From assembly GCA_963726775.1 (NCBI GenBank), contig CAVSDL010000007.1, positions 1 through 64,000 of the forward strand: a stretch of DNA of 64,000 nucleotides. The letters run 5' to 3'. The notes beneath the pieces were generated by a model. The model had not been told where the DNA came from. It did not search any database and was given only the letters and a program-made list of their open reading frames with translations. The translations under genes and the position numbers were made by a program. The first letter of the stretch is position 1, and the number at the start of each line of letters is the position of its first letter. This stretch comes from CAIWHR01 sp963726775 (lineage in GTDB: Bacteria > Pseudomonadota > Gammaproteobacteria > Burkholderiales > Casimicrobiaceae). Shown here one piece after another: positions 38,032-46,077 of the stretch.

Positions 38032-39234
38032 ATGCACATCGGCACGCCGCTATCCCCATCCGCCACCAAGGTGATGCTGCTCGGCAGCGGCGAGCTCGGC
38101 AAGGAAGTGATCATCGCGCTGCAGCGACTCGGCGTCGAAGTGATCGCCGTCGACCGCTACGCCAACGCGCCGGGCCACCAGGTTGCGCACCGCGCGCATG
38201 TGATCGCGATGACCGATGGCCCCGCGCTGCGGCGGCTGATCGAACAGGAGCGACCCCACCTCGTCGTGCCCGAGATCGAGGCCATCGCCACCGATGTCCT
38301 CGCCACCGTCGAACGCGAAGGCCTTGCACAGGTCATCCCGACCGCGCGCGCCGTCCAGCTGACGATGAACCGCGAGGGCATCCGCCGGCTCGCCGCCGAG
38401 GACCTCGGCCTGCCGACCTCGCCCTACCGCTTTGCGGACAGCCTCGAAGCGCTTCAGGCGGCAATCGACACGACGCCCGGCATCGGCTTCCCGTGCATCG
38501 TGAAGCCGGTGATGTCGTCGTCGGGCAAAGGGCAGACGCTGCTGCGCTCGCCGGCGGAGGTCGCCGCCGCGTGGCAATATGCGGAAAGCGCGGCCCGCGT
38601 CCGCGGCAGCCGCGTGATCGTCGAGGGCTTCATCGATTTCGATTACGAGATTACGCAGCTCACGGTCCGGGCGCGCGATGCGAACGGCGACGTGCAGACG
38701 CACTTCTGCGAACCGATCGGGCACCGGCAGGTGAACGGCGATTACGTCGAGTCATGGCAGCCGCAGCCGATGTCGCCGGTCGCGCTGGCCCGCGCGCGCG
38801 CGATCGCCGCGAAAGTCACGGCCGACCTCGGCGGCCTCGGCATCTACGGCGTCGAGCTCTTCGTCAGGGGCGACGACGTCTGGTTCTCGGAAGTGAGCCC
38901 GCGCCCCCACGACACCGGAATGGTGACCATGTGCACGCAGGCGCAAAGCGAGTTCGAGCTCCACGCACGCGCCATCCTCGGCTTGCCGGTCGACGTGCGC
39001 CTCGTCGCGTCCGGCGCCTCGGCCGTCATCTACGGCGGTGTCGAAGCGCGTGGCATCCACTTTGAAGACGTCGCGCACGCCCTTTCGGTGCCGTGCTCCG
39101 ACCTGCGCCTCTTCGGCAAGCCCGAGGCGTACAAGAAACGGCGGATGGGCGTGGCGCTCGCCACGGCGTCCGACGTCACCGAAGCACGCGAACGCGCGGC
39201 CGAATGCGCGCAACGCGTCAAGCCGCGCGCCTAG
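38032..39234 (+). CDS. purT: Formate-dependent phosphoribosylglycinamide formyltransferase
   Basis: 400 residues from ATG 38032, chosen because HIGTPLSPSATKVMLLGSGE aligns with the start of known PurT; an upstream in-frame GTG at 37981 is possible. ATP-grasp fold: VMLLGSGELGKEVIIALQRL, CIVKPVMSSSGKGQTLL, EGFIDFDYEITQLTVR and EVSPRPHDTGMVTMCTQ. It makes formyl-GAR from formate, ATP and GAR in purine synthesis, an alternative to folate-dependent PurN. Intact. serB follows 35 bases later on the same strand. Confidence 0.93.
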   Translation: MHIGTPLSPSATKVMLLGSGELGKEVIIALQRLGVEVIAVDRYANAPGHQVAHRAHVIAMTDGPALRRLIEQERPHLVVPEIEAIATDVLATVEREGLAQVIPTARAVQLTMNREGIRRLAAEDLGLPTSPYRFADSLEALQAAIDTTPGIGFPCIVKPVMSSSGKGQTLLRSPAEVAAAWQYAESAARVRGSRVIVEGFIDFDYEITQLTVRARDANGDVQTHFCEPIGHRQVNGDYVESWQPQPMSPVALARARAIAAKVTADLGGLGIYGVELFVRGDDVWFSEVSPRPHDTGMVTMCTQAQSEFELHARAILGLPVDVRLVASGASAVIYGGVEARGIHFEDVAHALSVPCSDLRLFGKPEAYKKRRMGVALATASDVTEARERAAECAQRVKPRA

Positions 39235-39269
39235 GTCGGCAAGGCCGCGCAGGCGCGGGCACCCGCTTC

Positions 39270-40106
39270 ATGGACCTCGTCATCCAGGCCGCCGCGATCG
39301 GCGCCACCGAACTCGCGCAGATCGCCGCGCTCGCGGGCGCGCCAACGATCGATGCGCTCGACGGTGGAGGCCAGCAGGCCTATCGGCTGCCGCGGATCCA
39401 GTCACGCGCCGGCGTCGCCGATTTCTGCAAGGCGGCCGGCTACGACTGCGCGTTCGTCCCCGCGGACCTCGTCCGGCGCCGCGTCCGCGTCGTCGCGATG
39501 GACATGGATTCGACACTGATCACGATCGAATGTATCGACGAGATCGCCGATCTGATGGGCATCAGGCCCAAGGTCGCGGCGCTCACGGCGTCCGCCATGC
39601 GCGGCGAAATCGATTTCCGGGAAAGTCTCGAGCTCCGCGTCGCGCTGCTCGCCGGGTTACCGGAATCGGCGCTGGAGCAGGTCTACGCGCAGCGGCTGCA
39701 CCTGTCGCCGGGCGCCGCGCGGATGCTGGCGGGCTTCAAGGCCGTCGGCGCGAAGACGCTGCTGGTGTCCGGAGGCTTCACCTACTTTACCGATCGCCTC
39801 AAGGCGCAACTGGGCTTCGACGAAGCGGCTGCCAACACGCTGGAAATCGTTGCCGGCAAAGTCACGGGCCGCGTCGCGGAACCGATCATCGACGATCGGG
39901 AGAAAGCCGTGCGGCTGGAATCGATGCGCCGGCGCCATGCGGACGGCGGAATCGTCGTTGCGATCGGCGACGGGGCGAACGACCTGCCGATGCTGGCCGC
40001 CGCCGACGTGTCGATCGCCTACCACGCCAAGCCGCGCGTGCGCGCGCAGGCGACCTATGCCATCGACCACTGCGGCCTCGACGCCGTCCTCAACCTGTTC
40101 GCCTGA
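39270..40106 (+). CDS. serB: Phosphoserine phosphatase
   Basis: 278 residues from ATG 39270. HAD-superfamily motifs: VAMDMDSTLITIECIDE with nucleophile Asp78 and Asp80, LLVSGGFTYFTDRLK (motif II Ser) and VVAIGDGANDLPMLAAADVS (motif IV). An N-terminal regulatory segment of about 70 residues precedes the core. It hydrolyses phosphoserine in the last step of serine synthesis. It converges with the Bax-inhibitor-1 family gene; a terminator lies between them. Confidence 0.93.
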   Translation: MDLVIQAAAIGATELAQIAALAGAPTIDALDGGGQQAYRLPRIQSRAGVADFCKAAGYDCAFVPADLVRRRVRVVAMDMDSTLITIECIDEIADLMGIRPKVAALTASAMRGEIDFRESLELRVALLAGLPESALEQVYAQRLHLSPGAARMLAGFKAVGAKTLLVSGGFTYFTDRLKAQLGFDEAAANTLEIVAGKVTGRVAEPIIDDREKAVRLESMRRRHADGGIVVAIGDGANDLPMLAAADVSIAYHAKPRVRAQATYAIDHCGLDAVLNLFA

Positions 40107-40171
40107 GGCCCGCTGATTGACAGGCCTCCTCGCGTTGCTCCGCGCGCGCGTAGCAGGCGGGAACGGGAATG

Positions 40172-40200
40172 AAAAACGGGGCGGATTGCTCCGCCCCGTT
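40172..40200 (-). terminator. Intrinsic terminator of the Bax-inhibitor-1 family gene
   Basis: An 11-base-pair stem (AACGGGGCGGA at 40175-40185, complement at 40190-40200) with loop TTGC. On the minus strand the stem runs straight into a five-T tract, so it ends transcription of the leftward gene. It may also act in the serB direction less efficiently. Confidence 0.8.
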
Positions 40201-40223
40201 CGGTGCGATGCCCGCGAAATCGG

Positions 40224-40946
40224 CTAGTCGCGCTGTCCCGAGAACGCGAGGAGCAGGTTGAGCAGGCTCACGAAGATGTTGAACAGGTCCAGGAACAGAT
40301 TCAACGTCGCCATCACGTAGTTCGTTTCGCCGCCGCGGACGATGTTGCTCAAGTCGTACAGCAGGTAGAGCGAGAAGATCATCACGGCGACGGCCGAGAT
40401 CGTGAGCGCGACGGCCGGCACCTGGAAGAACAGGTTGGCGAGCGAGGCGACGATCAGCAGGATCAGCCCGACGAACAGGAACTTCCCGAGGAAGCTGAAA
40501 TCCCGCTTGGATACCGTGGCGTAGGTTGCAAGCGCGAAGAACACCGCCGCCGTGAGCCCGCCCGAAAGCGCGACGAGCTGGCCGCCGTTGCGGAAACCGC
40601 CGGCGACCGTCAGGATCGGCGTCAGCATCAGCCCCGAGATGAACGTGAAACCGAACAGTGCCGCCACTCCCCAGGCGCTGTTGCGGAGCAGCGTGACGAC
40701 CCAGAGCGACCCCAGCATCGCGCCGAACATCAGCAGCGGCGTCATGATCGGTGCCGCCTTGAACAGCGCGATGAAATTCAGTTCCATGCCGGCGACAGCG
40801 CCGGCGACCGTCGGCAGCAGCGATAGCGCGAGCAGCCAGTAGGTGTTGCGCAGGACGCGGCTCTGGTCGCCGACCACCGTGGTCGGCGCCTGCGGCAGCG
40901 GCGAACGCGTACCGGGCGTCATGACGGGTTCGAATTTGGGATCCAT
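40224..40946 (-). CDS. Bax inhibitor-1/YccA family membrane protein
   Basis: 240 residues, ATG at 40946 with GGTGGAGG just upstream. Seven hydrophobic helices, starting after the cytoplasmic tail QSRVLRNTYWLLALSLLPT, with family features GAMLGSLWVVTLLRNSAWG, GFTFISGLMLTPIL and FSLYLLYDLSNIVRGGETNY near the C-terminal end. The bacterial family forms pH-sensitive calcium leak channels or interacts with FtsH (YccA). Inner membrane. Intact, monocistronic, followed by a clear terminator. Confidence 0.92.
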   Translation of the reverse strand: MDPKFEPVMTPGTRSPLPQAPTTVVGDQSRVLRNTYWLLALSLLPTVAGAVAGMELNFIALFKAAPIMTPLLMFGAMLGSLWVVTLLRNSAWGVAALFGFTFISGLMLTPILTVAGGFRNGGQLVALSGGLTAAVFFALATYATVSKRDFSFLGKFLFVGLILLIVASLANLFFQVPAVALTISAVAVMIFSLYLLYDLSNIVRGGETNYVMATLNLFLDLFNIFVSLLNLLLAFSGQRD

Positions 40947-41212
40947 GATTCCTCCACCAAAGGTCCAACGGGACCGGTTCAGGGCATTAGACTAACAGAA
41001 CCACGCCCGGGTTCAACGCCCCCGCTGCGCATGGCAGGTGGGACCAAACTGTTAACATGCGGGCGCCGTGCCCGGATTCAATGCGGACATGCTGCGGGAT
41101 CGGCGCGGACAGGTCAATCCCGTACCGATGACCACGCGTCGACAACGGGTTTCAGCGGGCGGGATCGAACCGGCGGCGGCGCAAGGCGACGAGGCCGGAT
41201 CCGGCAGCATCA

Positions 41213-41302
41213 GGATGGGTGGCAGAGTGGTCGAATGCACCGGACTTGAAATCCGGCAAGGGCGCAAGTCCTTCGTGGGTTCGAATCCCACCCCATCCGC
41301 CA
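41213..41302 (+). tRNA. tRNA-Ser(UGA)
   Basis: Acceptor GGATGGG pairs with CCCATCC before G and an encoded CCA (41300-41302). The anticodon stem CCGGA/TCCGG encloses CTTGAAA, anticodon TGA. A long variable arm and the T-arm GGGTTCGAATCCC fit a class II serine tRNA. Confidence 0.95.
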
Positions 41303-41378
41303 CAGTCGATCACGGCTCTACCGTAGAGCCTCCACGTCATCGCGAAGAAGCATCGGGATGGGGTGGGTGAGCGTGCGC

Positions 41379-41402
41379 AATTAGGGTCAGACTCGACATT
41401 TC
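41379..41402 (+). repeat. AGGGTCAGAC-type repeat, copy 1
   Basis: AATTAGGGTCAGACTCGACA in front of the toxin gene end. The AGGGTCAGAC core recurs at 42108 in the same orientation and, inverted and slightly diverged, at 43908-43927. I recall such sequences at ends of mobile or REP-associated elements in betaproteobacteria. Confidence 0.5.
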
Positions 41403-41411
41403 ACCGGTCAG

Positions 41412-41798
41412 TCATAGCACGACGACCAGTTCCGAATACGGCCGCAACGCCGAATCCACGGTTAGAAGCCGCGCCGGCTCGGTCATCGCCTGCGCAATCA
41501 GAAGGCGGTCGAACGGATCGCGATGGTGACCTGGCAGTCGCGCGGTCAGTGCCGCGTGCGCCGAGCGGACGGGCAGCTCGTCGAACCCACTTTCCATGGC
41601 ACTCCTGGCGATGGCTTCGGAACTCGCGCCGAAGTCGGCGCGACCAAGCTGGGACTTGATCGCAATTTCCCAGATGCTCGCCGCCGAAAAGAGAACCTCA
41701 TTTCCCGGATCGAGGATCGCCTCGCGCGCCGTGCGCGGCAATCTCGCGGGCTCTCCGAGCGCCCAAAGCAGGACGCGCGTATCGAGCAGCAGGCGCAT
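41412..41798 (-). CDS. VapC-type PIN-domain toxin
   Basis: 128 residues, ATG at 41798 overlapping the antitoxin stop (TAATG). PIN-domain acidic residues are visible: Asp6 in MRLLLDTRVLLWAL, Glu44 in SAASIWEIAIKSQLG, Asp94 and Asp97 in HRDPFDRLLIAQA, and Asp115 in LLTVDSALRPY. It is expected to be an RNA-cleaving toxin neutralised by the protein encoded immediately upstream. Intact, so the pair may be active. It lies next to tRNA-Ser, a common landing site for accessory DNA. Confidence 0.9.
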   Translation of the reverse strand: MRLLLDTRVLLWALGEPARLPRTAREAILDPGNEVLFSAASIWEIAIKSQLGRADFGASSEAIARSAMESGFDELPVRSAHAALTARLPGHHRDPFDRLLIAQAMTEPARLLTVDSALRPYSELVVVL

Positions 41799-42037
41799 TA
41801 GCGCCCTTCGAACGCCGCGAGCACCTCCGGCGGCAGCGGCGCGTCGAGGTTCGCAGGAACCTTGATCTTGCCCTTGAGCGCACCGAGTTTTCGCGCACGC
41901 ACCGTGGCCGCGAGCGGCACGAGTCGGGCCACCGGTTTACCCGCCCGGGCGATCACCGTCTCGAGCCCGGCTTCGGCTTTTTCGACCAGCTTCGAGAGCT
42001 GCGTCTTGGCGTCGTGCATGTTGACGGGCCCGGGCAT
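41798..42037 (-). CDS. Phd/YefM-type antitoxin
   Basis: About 79 residues from ATG 42037 (MPGPVNMHDAKTQLSKLVEK); the frame extends upstream to 42082 and a shorter start at 42019 is possible. The NMHDAKTQLSKLVEKA helix and ETVIARAGKPVARLVPL form the DNA-binding part of Phd/YefM antitoxins; the C-terminus (VPANLDAPLPPEVLAAFEGR) would wrap the toxin. It overlaps the toxin gene, so the two are co-translated. It probably represses its own operon. Confidence 0.88.
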   Translation of the reverse strand: MPGPVNMHDAKTQLSKLVEKAEAGLETVIARAGKPVARLVPLAATVRARKLGALKGKIKVPANLDAPLPPEVLAAFEGR

Positions 42038-42100
42038 TTCCGAATGCTCCAAATTCAACTTAGCTAAGTCTAGTCCGATCAACCGCGTGCGTCAATCACG

Positions 42101-42120
42101 GAAAAGTAGGGTCAGACTTC
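42101..42120 (+). repeat. AGGGTCAGAC-type repeat, copy 2 (left inverted end)
   Basis: GGAAAAGTAGGGTCAGACTT directly precedes the transposase remnant. The reverse complement of 43908-43930 is nearly the same sequence, so the 1.83-kb segment between them is bounded by imperfect inverted repeats. Confidence 0.55.
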
Positions 42121-42426
42121 CGCCTCCACGATGGCACGATCGCGAAGGAACAAGTCGTCGAGTTCCTCAAGGCGCTGCTCGCTCACTGGCGCCGGCCGCT
42201 GCTCATCCTGTGGGACAGCCTTCAGGCACATCGCAGCCGCTTGGTTCACGACTACGTCGCCTCGACCGAGGGCCGCGTCAAGCTTCATTTTCTTCCCGGA
42301 TATGCGCCCGACCTCAATCCGGTCGAGTTTCTCCGGGCCTGGCTCAAGCGACATGCAATGGCCAACTACTGTCCTGATTCCTTCGCTGAGCTTCCGCATT
42401 CCACGGGACAGCTGCGTTCGACCTAG
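42115..42426 (+). pseudogene. IS630-family transposase, C-terminal remnant
   Basis: The plus-strand frame reads FRLHDGTIAKEQVVEFLKAL, LLILWDSLQAHRSRLVHDYV and LHFLPGYAPDLNPVEFLRAW, the second and third acidic-residue regions of the IS630 DDE transposase. The N-terminal two thirds are missing and the frame ends in TAG at 42424-42426. It is therefore a dead fragment, probably the residue of an insertion between the toxin-antitoxin pair and the PEP-CTERM protease gene. Confidence 0.85.
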
Positions 42427-42665
42427 TAGGCCGCTTCGCGCGTCTCGTTGCCACCGCATATCACGGGTGATGTCTCCCGAGCGGCGGCAGTGTTCATTGC
42501 GCGGCACCGGCAAATCCACGGCGCGCGCGGCGAATCCCACTCGCTCTCGGGACGTGCCGAGCACGTCTGTCAATGCGATTCCACCTGTCGAATGCTTTTA
42601 CACTACTGAAGGCACAAGCCCATCAGATCAAGGGAATCCTGAGAATAATCAATCTACTTCGCGGA

Positions 42666-42682
42666 TGGCACGGTACATGCCT
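42666..42682 (+). promoter_or_regulatory. Sigma-54 (-24/-12) promoter candidate of the PEP-CTERM protease gene
   Basis: TGGCACG, then ATGC with the invariant spacing GG-N10-GC (GG at 42667-42668, GC at 42679-42680). It lies 113 bases upstream of the TTG start, suggesting a leader of about 100 bases. It is embedded in inverted repeats CTTCGCGG/CCGCGAAG (42657 and 42693) and GTACAT/ATGTAC (42673 and 42683). PrsR, a sigma-54 activator, is encoded in this window. Confidence 0.6.
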
Positions 42683-42794
42683 ATGTACGGCACCGCGAAG
42701 TCGAGGCCCAGTGCGGCTCGGTTGCCTGAGGCGCATCGTGTTTCCGGGGAGTTCCATTATTTTTTGGCGCAACAGTGCTCGAGAGGGGATTCCT

Positions 42795-43964
42795 TTGCAG
42801 ACAAGACTAAGTGCGGCAATTGCCACCTTGTCGTTGATGCTGGGCATCACTGTCGCGATGTCCGTCCACGCGATCGTCGCCGGCGACCCGAATGGAAGTC
42901 CCCCCGATTCGCCTGCGAACCGGGTCGATCCGAACACGTCGACGTCTCCGTTCTCCGGCGTGGTCAGCGTCAATGTCCGCTATGATGGAAAGAGCTTCAT
43001 CTGCTCGGGAACCTTGGTGTCCAGGCGCGACGTCGTGACCGCCGGCCACTGCCTCGACACCGACGGCCAAGGCACGCTGATCGACCTCACCAAGCCTGGC
43101 AGCGACGTGCGGGTGGTTTTCAACGCCAGCACGATCATTGGCGATCCCGGTCGTGCCATCGTCACCGCCACCAGCGTGTCGATGGACCCTCATTTTCAAG
43201 GCTTCGGCAATTGCCCTTACGTCACCGTGACCGACTTCTGCCTCAACGACGACATAGCTGTCATCACGCTGGGCGAAGACGCGCCGGCTTCGGCCAAGAT
43301 TTATCCGTTGTACACCGGCGACGTGACAACCGGCCAGCTCTTCACGATGGTCGGGTACGGCCTCTCGGGCGACGGCATCAACGGCTACACCGTCAATCCC
43401 GATTTCCGTGTCAAGCGCGGCGGTGACAACATCATGGATCTGTTCGATCTCGACGACGAGACCCATTTCACGGCCGGACCGCAGGAAGTCTGGTACGCGG
43501 ACTTCGACGGGAACGGCAAGGACCTCTTCTGCGGCCTCTTCAACGTCTGTACGCCGATTCTCGCCAATGACAAGGAAGGCAACGCCGGTGGCGGGGACAG
43601 CGGCGCCCCCTCGTTCCTCTTCGACGGCAGCGAATACCTGCTGCTCGGCGATATCTCGTTCGGCAGCACTTTTGGCGCCTCTGGCCCGGCGCCGGGTGCC
43701 TTCGGCAACTTCTTCGGTGGCATGCTCGTGGGCGCCTACATCGACTACCTGGAAGACGCTACCGGTGGTGCGATTCAGTTGGTCCCCGGAACTCCGGCGG
43801 TCCCGGAACCCACGACCTACGCGCTCATGCTGACCGGTTTGGGTTTGCTCGGGGCTTCGACCCGCCGGCGCAGGTCGCGTAAGCGACGCGAGCTCCGACA
43901 TCGCCAAGTAAATCCGACCCTACCTTCTCCAAAATGCAGCATTAGAGCAAAGGCGTTGCGCTGA
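42795..43964 (+). CDS. PEP-CTERM-anchored trypsin-like serine protease
   Basis: 389 residues from TTG 42795, which has GAGGGGA six bases upstream. Signal peptide (LSAAIATLSLMLGITVAMSV), protease core with catalytic His in VVTAGHCLDTDG, Asp in CLNDDIAVITLGED and Ser in GGGDSGAPSFLFDGSEY, then the sorting signal VPEPTTYALMLTGLGLLGAS (Pro-Glu-Pro near residue 337) and an Arg-rich patch. XrtA-type exosortase should cut at the PEP motif. Oddly, about 26 residues follow the Arg patch and are encoded by the flanking repeat, as though the original stop was lost. Confidence 0.88.
   Translation: MQTRLSAAIATLSLMLGITVAMSVHAIVAGDPNGSPPDSPANRVDPNTSTSPFSGVVSVNVRYDGKSFICSGTLVSRRDVVTAGHCLDTDGQGTLIDLTKPGSDVRVVFNASTIIGDPGRAIVTATSVSMDPHFQGFGNCPYVTVTDFCLNDDIAVITLGEDAPASAKIYPLYTGDVTTGQLFTMVGYGLSGDGINGYTVNPDFRVKRGGDNIMDLFDLDDETHFTAGPQEVWYADFDGNGKDLFCGLFNVCTPILANDKEGNAGGGDSGAPSFLFDGSEYLLLGDISFGSTFGASGPAPGAFGNFFGGMLVGAYIDYLEDATGGAIQLVPGTPAVPEPTTYALMLTGLGLLGASTRRRRSRKRRELRHRQVNPTLPSPKCSIRAKALR
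43908..43930 (-). repeat. AGGGTC-type repeat, copy 3 (right inverted end)
   Basis: Reverse complement reads GGTAGGGTCGGATTTAC preceded by GGAGAA, close to the left copy at 42101-42120. It codes for the last residues of the protease tail, so the element boundary falls inside the annotated gene. Confidence 0.55.
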
Positions 43965-44241
43965 ATGGTTGAAGCCACCGTCGCTCTCTTAGGATTTCAT
44001 TCTCCATCCGCAGCCGCGCATTCTCGGCTCGCACGCGGGAGCGCTCCATCTGCTCAGGTGTAATCGCCTTGGTTCCCGGCGCATTGAGCCTGCCCGCCGT
44101 CGCCGCCTTCATCCAGTCACGCAGCGTCTGCTCGATCAATCCCAATTCGCGCCACCGCCGCGATCCCCTGGCCACTGCGCACCCGCTGGACCGCCAGTTC
44201 CTTGAACTCCGCGGTGTATTCCTGCTTCGGTATCTTGAACA
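43942..44241 (-). pseudogene. IS3-family OrfA transposase remnant
   Basis: ATG at about 44241 gives FKIPKQEYTAEFKELAVQRV and GQGIAAVAR, the helix-turn-helix part of IS3-type OrfA. After a one-base deletion near 44155 the frame continues ELGLIEQTLRDWMKAATAGR and EQMERSRVRAENARLRMENE, and then shifts again before running into unrelated sequence. No OrfB follows. A decayed fragment on the opposite side of the PEP-CTERM protease from the IS630 remnant. Confidence 0.8.
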
Positions 44242-44576
44242 TTCCCAACCTCCATTTCGTCTATCCTGACCAAAGACCCTTGGAAGACGAAATTCGAGGG
44301 GAAGCTCAAGGTTCAGCAAGGATGCACCGACGATCAGTGACCACGGCGCCCCTCCCGGAATGACATATGGGTTACCGCTTCCGGGTCACGCAAGGGACTT
44401 ATGTTGAGCCCCGCGATCGCGCCGACCCCGAATTGCGCGAATGGAAATGTCGAATAAACTTACAACCGCAGGCGAGCCGGGAGCTAACCACTTAATTTTC
44501 TGTAGGTTTTTTGCGGGCTCGAAATTTGCGTCGCGTGATGGATTCCGCCATTGAAATACCAAGCACAGGGGTCCCC

Positions 44577-45230
44577 ATGTACCAATCGAACGCGATGCGC
44601 CTCGCGAGTTGTGCCGCAGTGGCGGCCGTGCTGGGCATTCCCTCGGCCTTCGCCGGCGTGGTCTTCTACGACAACTTCGCGATCTTTCAGGCCAACAGCG
44701 TGACGACGCTGCGCGCGACGTTCGAAGGTCACGGAGAAGGCAATACTATCCCGGATCCGTATACGGAGAATGGCGTCACCTTCTTCGACCCGAGCAATCT
44801 CTACATCGCGACGCCGGGTGGTCTAGCTGCCTTGCTCGCTTTCGACGCTCCGGTGACAAGCAACGTGTTGACCGTAAGCGGAGACGAACACATCACGATG
44901 ACTTTTTCGGGGCCCGCGCCGACGGCTGTCGGCTTCGCGAGCCTCACCAACCAGTTCGAGCCACCGATCGTCACCGTGTTCGACACGTCGAACGTCGTCA
45001 TCGGCACGTTCGTCCTCACGCAGGCCCCGAGCACCGTGGGCTTCGTCGGAATCACGTCGACAATTCCGATCGGCAGCGTGAACTGGTACGGCGTCCTGGG
45101 CGGCGTCAAGGACACAGCCATCGACAACGTCTACGTCGGTGCGATCCCCGAGCCGGGCAGCGTACTGCTGCTGGGTGCGGGTCTGGCGCTGCTGGGCTTC
45201 GCGGCCACTGCTCGTCGACGCAACCGCTGA
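44577..45230 (+). CDS. PEP-CTERM sorting-domain protein (217 aa)
   Basis: ATG 44577 with AGGGG 6 bases upstream; ATG 44595 is an alternative. Signal peptide MRLASCAAVAAVLGIPSAFA, a beta-rich middle region (YTENGVTFFDPSNLYIATPG, MTFSGPAPTAVGFASLTN, TSTIPIGSVNWYGVLGGVKD) and a textbook PEP-CTERM: IPEP (190-193), hydrophobic GSVLLLGAGLALLGFAA and terminal ARRRNR. The middle region resembles secreted proteins of PEP-CTERM repertoires without known enzymatic function. Should be exported, sorted by exosortase and end up on the surface or in the matrix. Confidence 0.9.
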   Translation: MYQSNAMRLASCAAVAAVLGIPSAFAGVVFYDNFAIFQANSVTTLRATFEGHGEGNTIPDPYTENGVTFFDPSNLYIATPGGLAALLAFDAPVTSNVLTVSGDEHITMTFSGPAPTAVGFASLTNQFEPPIVTVFDTSNVVIGTFVLTQAPSTVGFVGITSTIPIGSVNWYGVLGGVKDTAIDNVYVGAIPEPGSVLLLGAGLALLGFAATARRRNR

Positions 45231-45292
45231 TACCACCACCGGCGCGCTGACGTCAGCCGTCTGAACCGAATCTGCGATCACAGGGAGGCAGA

Positions 45293-46001
45293 ATGTCCAT
45301 TCCCACTCGTCCCCTGGCGCTCTTCGTATTGGCCGCGACACCGGTCGCGAATGCCGCCGCCGCCGTGGCCGTCGTTCCCCCGGCACTCGGCCTGCCCTCG
45401 TTCGACTGCAACGCCGCAGCGGCGGGCGCTACCATCAATTGGAGTGACGGGCTGTCCATCACACCGATGCTGGGCTTCGGCGCGACGCCGGATTCCGCAC
45501 TGAACTTTCTTCCGCTTCCTTGCAGCGACGGCACGATTGGGGATTCCCTCGACCACAAGCGGAAGGGCGACGGGAACCTCGACTACCTGAAAATCGAGAT
45601 GAAGGAAGTGTTCATCTCGTCGCTCGTGCCTGGTGGCAGCGATGGGACCGACTTCGGATACAAGGAACAGTTCGAGCAAGTGCTGGCGGACGACGGCCAA
45701 CTCAAATTCCGGAGTTTCTGGGACGTGACGCTCAACTTCCACAAGACGGATGACGCCGGGAAGATCCTGCCCGGCGACTACAAGGAATTCATCGGCATCG
45801 AGATCGACTCTCCGCTGAAGTTCGTGAATGACGCACTTCCTGAAATTCGAGAATGGCACGCTCCTTTTCGATCCGTCGAACCCGAGCGGGACGATAAGCC
45901 TGTATGCAGTTCCGCAAATTCCGGAACCCGGCACCCTGGTGCTCCTGGGCACCGGCCTGCTGGGGATCGGCGCAGCGAGGCGTCGCCGCTCCGGCTGGTA
46001 A
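45293..46001 (+). CDS. PEP-CTERM sorting-domain protein (frameshifted)
   Basis: ATG 45293 with a strong AGGGAGG site. Signal peptide LALFVLAATPVANAAAAVAV, a soluble part with YLKIEMKEVFISSLVPGGSD and LKFRSFWDVTLNFHKTDDAG, then a one-base shift near 45830 into LKFENGTLLFDPSNPSGTIS and the sorting signal IPEPGTLVLLGTGLLGIGAA with RRRRSGW and TAA at 45999-46001. Without the shift the PEP-CTERM is lost, so an indel error or a naturally disarmed gene must be distinguished. It lies 62 bases after the previous PEP-CTERM gene and is probably co-transcribed. Confidence 0.83.
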
Positions 46002-46077
46002 GCTCGGCGCAGGTCGACGCTCGCCCTGACCGTCGTCGAATCGAACGGCGCCGAATCCGCCAGGCGCCCGGACTCCC

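Noticed and set aside
40172..40200. Terminator assigned to serB
   Set aside because: The T-run is on the minus-strand side, so the element is primarily the terminator of the Bax-inhibitor-1 family gene.
44503..44520. GG-N10-GC upstream of the second PEP-CTERM gene
   Set aside because: Spacing fits, but neither half resembles TGGCAC or TTGC. It arises from a T-run next to GCGGGC.
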